From JBGPJM01 sp041485385 (GTDB taxonomy: Bacteria; Planctomycetota; Phycisphaerae; Phycisphaerales; UBA1924): a DNA stretch of 7,783 bases. The stretch lies in the NCBI GenBank assembly GCA_041485385.1, contig JBGPJM010000225.1, forward strand, positions 1-7,783. The letters are read 5' to 3'. Position 1 is the first letter of the stretch. Every line of letters starts with the position of its first letter. The notes under the pieces were generated by a model that worked only from the letters and a program-made list of their open reading frames with translations, ran no database searches and had not been told where the DNA came from. The position numbers and the translations under genes were made by a program. Below are positions 5,394 through 7,783 of the stretch, piece after piece.

Positions 5394-6812
5394 TCACCGG
5401 ATGATCAGCACCCCGTGCGGCCCCTTCCCGACCCCGACGACGAACATCGCGTCCTCCAGCGAGGGTGCCGCGGACTTGCGGTTCACGCGCCAGAAGGCCA
5501 GCTCGCCGTCGATCGCGCGGGGATCGAAGGATCGGAACTGCGTGCAGACCACAAATCGCCCCTGCGCGTCGAAGGAGAGCCCGACGGGCATGCCCTTCAT
5601 GGGGTACTCGCCGGCGGGGGTCAGCAGGCCGGTGGACTTGTTCAGCGAGAGCAGCGAGATCGATCCGCCGCGCGTGACGCGCGCATCATTCTCGGGAAGG
5701 AACGAACGCTGCAGGTTGGCTGTGACCACGAGCGAACCGTCCGGGCTGATCGCCAGGCCCTCGGGGTTCACGCCGACGGAGACGCTGGAAACGACCTGGT
5801 GCTCCGGGTGAGTCTGCGCGGTGGGGGCGCCGGCGGGTCCCGCGTCGAAGCGGATGACCGACAGCTTCCCCTGAGGCGACTCGATCATGAAGCCGGGGAC
5901 GTCGTTGCCCCACTGCATCTCGGTCGTGATGAAGAATCGCCCGTCGGGGGTGAACTTGCCGGAGTAAGGATATTTCCCGACCGCGACCGGCGAGCCCCAG
6001 GGGAGCAGGCCGAGCGTGCCGTCGTTGGCATCCTTCGTGAAGCGATAGAACATCACCTGGTTTCGCGAGGGGATGGTGACGGCGAGGAAATCGCCCGAGG
6101 GATGCCAGGCGACACAGCTCGGGACCGCCTCGTCGTCGTCGAGCCCCACCAAGGGCCAGCCCAGCGGCTCGCCGAAGGCGGGCCGAGCGCCCTTAGTCTT
6201 GATGAGCGGGATGATGTTGATCTGCTCTCGCGGCGTGCCGCAGACGGCCACCACGAGATCGCCCGAGGGATGGATGTCGACGGCCGTGGGGTTGTCGCCG
6301 ATGGTGGCGGTCGCGAAGACGGCGGGGTGGACGGGGTCGGACATATCCACGCCGCTGAGCTTCTCTCCCTTGGGGAGCTGCGCGGTGGTCGTGGCCCCCG
6401 CGGGGGCAGGGCCCTTGGACTCGATGACGACGGCGATCTTGCCGTCGCGGGAAACGGAGAGGGCGTTGGGCGGACCGATGACGGAGTTGGAGACGTTAAT
6501 CTGTGCCCAGGGGGTCTCCGGCGCACGGATCGGGAGCGAGATGACGGTGAGGGAGTCCACGATCTTGGGATCGCGCGCCCCGAGTTGGTTGTCGACGAGC
6601 GCCGTGGCGGGCATGTCGGCATCGGAGATGCTGACAATGTAGCGTCCGGAGACGTCGCCCGGTCGAATGACCGACCCGCCCCCCCCACCGCCACCACCCC
6701 CACCCCCTGATTGACATCCGACCAGCAGCAGCACCGCGAAGGCGGGGATGAGATCTCGGGCGGCACGGTCGAGCGGGCGACGGTCGCGCCGGCTGGAAGG
6801 CGAAGTGGGCAT
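5394..6812 (-). CDS. Lipoprotein with beta-propeller (lactonase/YncE-like) repeats
   Basis: The protein has 472 aa. A basic N-terminus (RRDRR) and a short hydrophobic stretch (LIPAFAVLLL) lead to the lipobox LVGC, so Cys33 should be lipidated and anchor the protein. The next residue is Gln rather than Asp, which does not signal inner-membrane retention. Eleven glycines (36-46) form a flexible spacer. The body shows at least six repeats of beta-propeller type, each with a PDG-like turn: SVSRDGKIAVV (119-129), DIHPSGDLVVAV (179-190), AWHPSGDFLAV (235-245), KFTPDGRFFITT (286-297), AISPDGSLVVTA (354-365) and SFDAQGRFVVCT (413-424). This resembles the YncE and lactonase-like seven-bladed families, whose members bind ligands or, in some cases, open lactones. 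No catalytic residues can be assigned. GGAG lies nine bases before the ATG. The upstream pseudouridine synthase gene is on the same strand, 153 nt away. Confidence 0.85.
   Translation of the reverse strand: MPTSPSSRRDRRPLDRAARDLIPAFAVLLLVGCQSGGGGGGGGGGGSVIRPGDVSGRYIVSISDADMPATALVDNQLGARDPKIVDSLTVISLPIRAPETPWAQINVSNSVIGPPNALSVSRDGKIAVVIESKGPAPAGATTTAQLPKGEKLSGVDMSDPVHPAVFATATIGDNPTAVDIHPSGDLVVAVCGTPREQINIIPLIKTKGARPAFGEPLGWPLVGLDDDEAVPSCVAWHPSGDFLAVTIPSRNQVMFYRFTKDANDGTLGLLPWGSPVAVGKYPYSGKFTPDGRFFITTEMQWGNDVPGFMIESPQGKLSVIRFDAGPAGAPTAQTHPEHQVVSSVSVGVNPEGLAISPDGSLVVTANLQRSFLPENDARVTRGGSISLLSLNKSTGLLTPAGEYPMKGMPVGLSFDAQGRFVVCTQFRSFDPRAIDGELAFWRVNRKSAAPSLEDAMFVVGVGKGPHGVLIIR
6679..6710 (-). repeat. 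Homopolymer-rich G tract encoding the lipoprotein glycine spacer
   Basis: On the plus strand this reads as an uninterrupted run of eight C (6679-6686) followed by CC and CCCCC groups separated by single A or G bases. On the coding strand it is a G-rich tract giving the poly-Gly segment just after the lipidated Cys33. An eight-base homopolymer is prone to slippage in replication and to indel errors in sequencing or assembly. The frame as given is intact on both sides. Confidence 0.8.
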
Positions 6813-6929
6813 GCGGGCGGTCTCCGGTCAAGCGAGAAGGGAGGCACAGGGTACCAAGAACCGGTCCGGAGTGCGACCGCAAGGGGAAGCGGCGGAATTC
6901 CGAGATCGTGCGCCGGAGGCACCGGCGGA

Positions 6930-6953
6930 CCTGGCGCTGCCCACCGCGCCAGG
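6930..6953 (-). terminator. Perfect 8-bp hairpin after the second pseudouridine synthase gene
   Basis: CCTGGCGC at 6930-6937 and GCGCCAGG at 6946-6953 are exact complements around an 8-nt loop. On the minus strand the stem starts 12 nt after the stop codon of the pseudouridine synthase gene (TGA at 6966-6968) and lies before the lipoprotein gene. Position and strength suit a transcription terminator or RNA-stability stem. There is no T-run after it on the minus strand, so an ordinary intrinsic terminator is not proved. Confidence 0.45.
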
Positions 6954-6965
6954 AACAAGCATTGG

Positions 6966-7783
6966 TCAGTCCGGCGGCACAAGTTCGGAGAGTTTCAGTA
7001 TCGCGCCGGGGGGAGATGGGGCGGATTCGGCAGCGCCGGGGGAGGCGGGTTCGACGCCGGACCTCCGGAGGAAGCGGATGACGCCCGTCATATCCTCCGG
7101 GAATGGGGCGCGGAAGGTCATCGGCTCGCCGCTGATGGGGTGGCGGAACGACAGCAACGCGGCGTGCAGGGCCTGACGGGCGATGATGGGACGGCCGGTC
7201 GCAGGGTCGACAATCGGCCGTCCACCGTACATGTCGTCGCCGACGACCGGGTAGCCCAGGTGCGAGAGGTGAACGCGGATCTGGTGTGTGCGCCCGGTCT
7301 TGAGCTCGAGCTCGACCACCGAGAACCACTCTCCGTGATCGACGCCGTCGGCGTCCTTGCGGCCGGGGCTGATCGACGCGGGCACGTGGTAGCTCGCCAG
7401 CACGCGGCAGATCGTCACGGACGGTTTCCCGAGGTGGTCGTGCCGGACAACGTACTTCTCACGGAAGCCCTTCTCTCGCGAGGGGTGCGGGCCGAGGGGA
7501 AGATCGATGACCTCCACGGGCGGCTCGACACGCCCGTGCACGATCGCGATGTAGCGCTTCTCGACGTGGCGATCCTCGAACTGCCGGCCGAGTTTCCAGT
7601 GCGCGTGGTCGTCCTTGGCGAAGACGATGACGCCGGAAGTATGGCGGTCGAGCCTGTGGACGACGCCGGGACGGGCAAACTCCTTGCCCACCGCGGAGAG
7701 CGTTCCCGACGAGCGATTCTGGAAATGCCACGCGAGGGCGTTGATCATCGTGCCGCCCAGGTGCGAGCGCGCCGGGTGCACGA
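6966..7783 (-). CDS. RluA/RluD-family RNA pseudouridine synthase, N-terminus beyond window edge
   Basis: This is a second, distinct enzyme predicted to form pseudouridine in RNA. The frame runs open off the right edge and about 272 residues are visible. It begins within the conserved VHPARSHLGGTMINAL segment that follows the substrate strand. The catalytic motif is HRLDRHTSGVIVFAK with its Asp about 45 residues into the visible part. The RNA-binding/Arg motif KTGRTHQIRVHL, GDDMYGG and LHAALLSFRHPISGEPM follow in the usual order. A Pro/Ser/Ala-rich tail of about 30 residues ends the protein. The GTG at 7781-7779 is an internal Val and not the start. The missing part may hold an S4 domain as in RluC and RluD, but this cannot be seen. 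It shares only family motifs with the enzyme at 830-1609, so the two probably modify different sites. Confidence 0.93.
   Translation of the reverse strand, partial: VHPARSHLGGTMINALAWHFQNRSSGTLSAVGKEFARPGVVHRLDRHTSGVIVFAKDDHAHWKLGRQFEDRHVEKRYIAIVHGRVEPPVEVIDLPLGPHPSREKGFREKYVVRHDHLGKPSVTICRVLASYHVPASISPGRKDADGVDHGEWFSVVELELKTGRTHQIRVHLSHLGYPVVGDDMYGGRPIVDPATGRPIIARQALHAALLSFRHPISGEPMTFRAPFPEDMTGVIRFLRRSGVEPASPGAAESAPSPPGAILKLSELVPPD

Noticed and set aside
5415..6710. 431-aa plus-strand open frame opposite the lipoprotein gene
   Set aside because: Long antisense frames are common in GC-rich DNA. The minus strand carries a lipobox and propeller repeats, while this frame is a low-complexity Arg/Gly/Asp-rich sequence without domains.

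Overview
The window reads as chromosomal DNA of a GC-rich bacterium (about two thirds GC by eye). The most likely source is a member of the Planctomycetota, perhaps the class Phycisphaerae. That placement is inferred from the gene repertoire and protein style: a poly-glycine-spaced lipoprotein, an FHA protein with an acidic tail, an SPFH/Arc-like pair and two RluA-family enzymes. No rRNA or other marker is present to prove it. I see no transposase, integrase, phage gene, CRISPR array, tRNA or rRNA.

Layout, left to right. (1) 2-760, plus strand: the 3' part of a 6-phosphogluconolactonase gene of the oxidative pentose phosphate pathway. (2) 830-1609, plus strand: an RluA-family RNA pseudouridine synthase. 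(3) 1610-2056: a 447-bp gap between convergent genes with no credible gene but much DNA structure. It holds eleven GA(G/C)TT-type elements spaced 10 or 11 bp apart with phased T-tracts, then a stretch of about one third GC, a 26-bp near-perfect palindrome and several more inverted repeats. (4) 2057-3194, minus strand: a two-gene operon encoding a two-TM SPFH/band-7 protein and a 64-aa ribbon-helix-helix (Arc-like) protein. It has a good sigma-70-like promoter (TTGACC, 17 bp, TATCAT) whose -10 box lies inside an inverted repeat. (5) 3351-4670, minus strand: a HemW-type radical SAM protein. (6) 4810-5373, plus strand: an FHA-domain protein divergent from hemW. (7) 5394-6812, minus strand: a lipoprotein with a beta-propeller. 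(8) 6966-7783, minus strand: a second RluA-family pseudouridine synthase, cut by the window end.

Most genes are core or housekeeping functions (sugar metabolism, RNA modification, heme trafficking, surface lipoprotein, phospho-threonine signalling) and they do not form one pathway. The parts that repay attention are the helically phased array at 1629-1740 with its neighbouring palindrome, and the SPFH/Arc-like operon with its promoter-embedded operator candidate, which suggests autoregulation by the small RHH protein.
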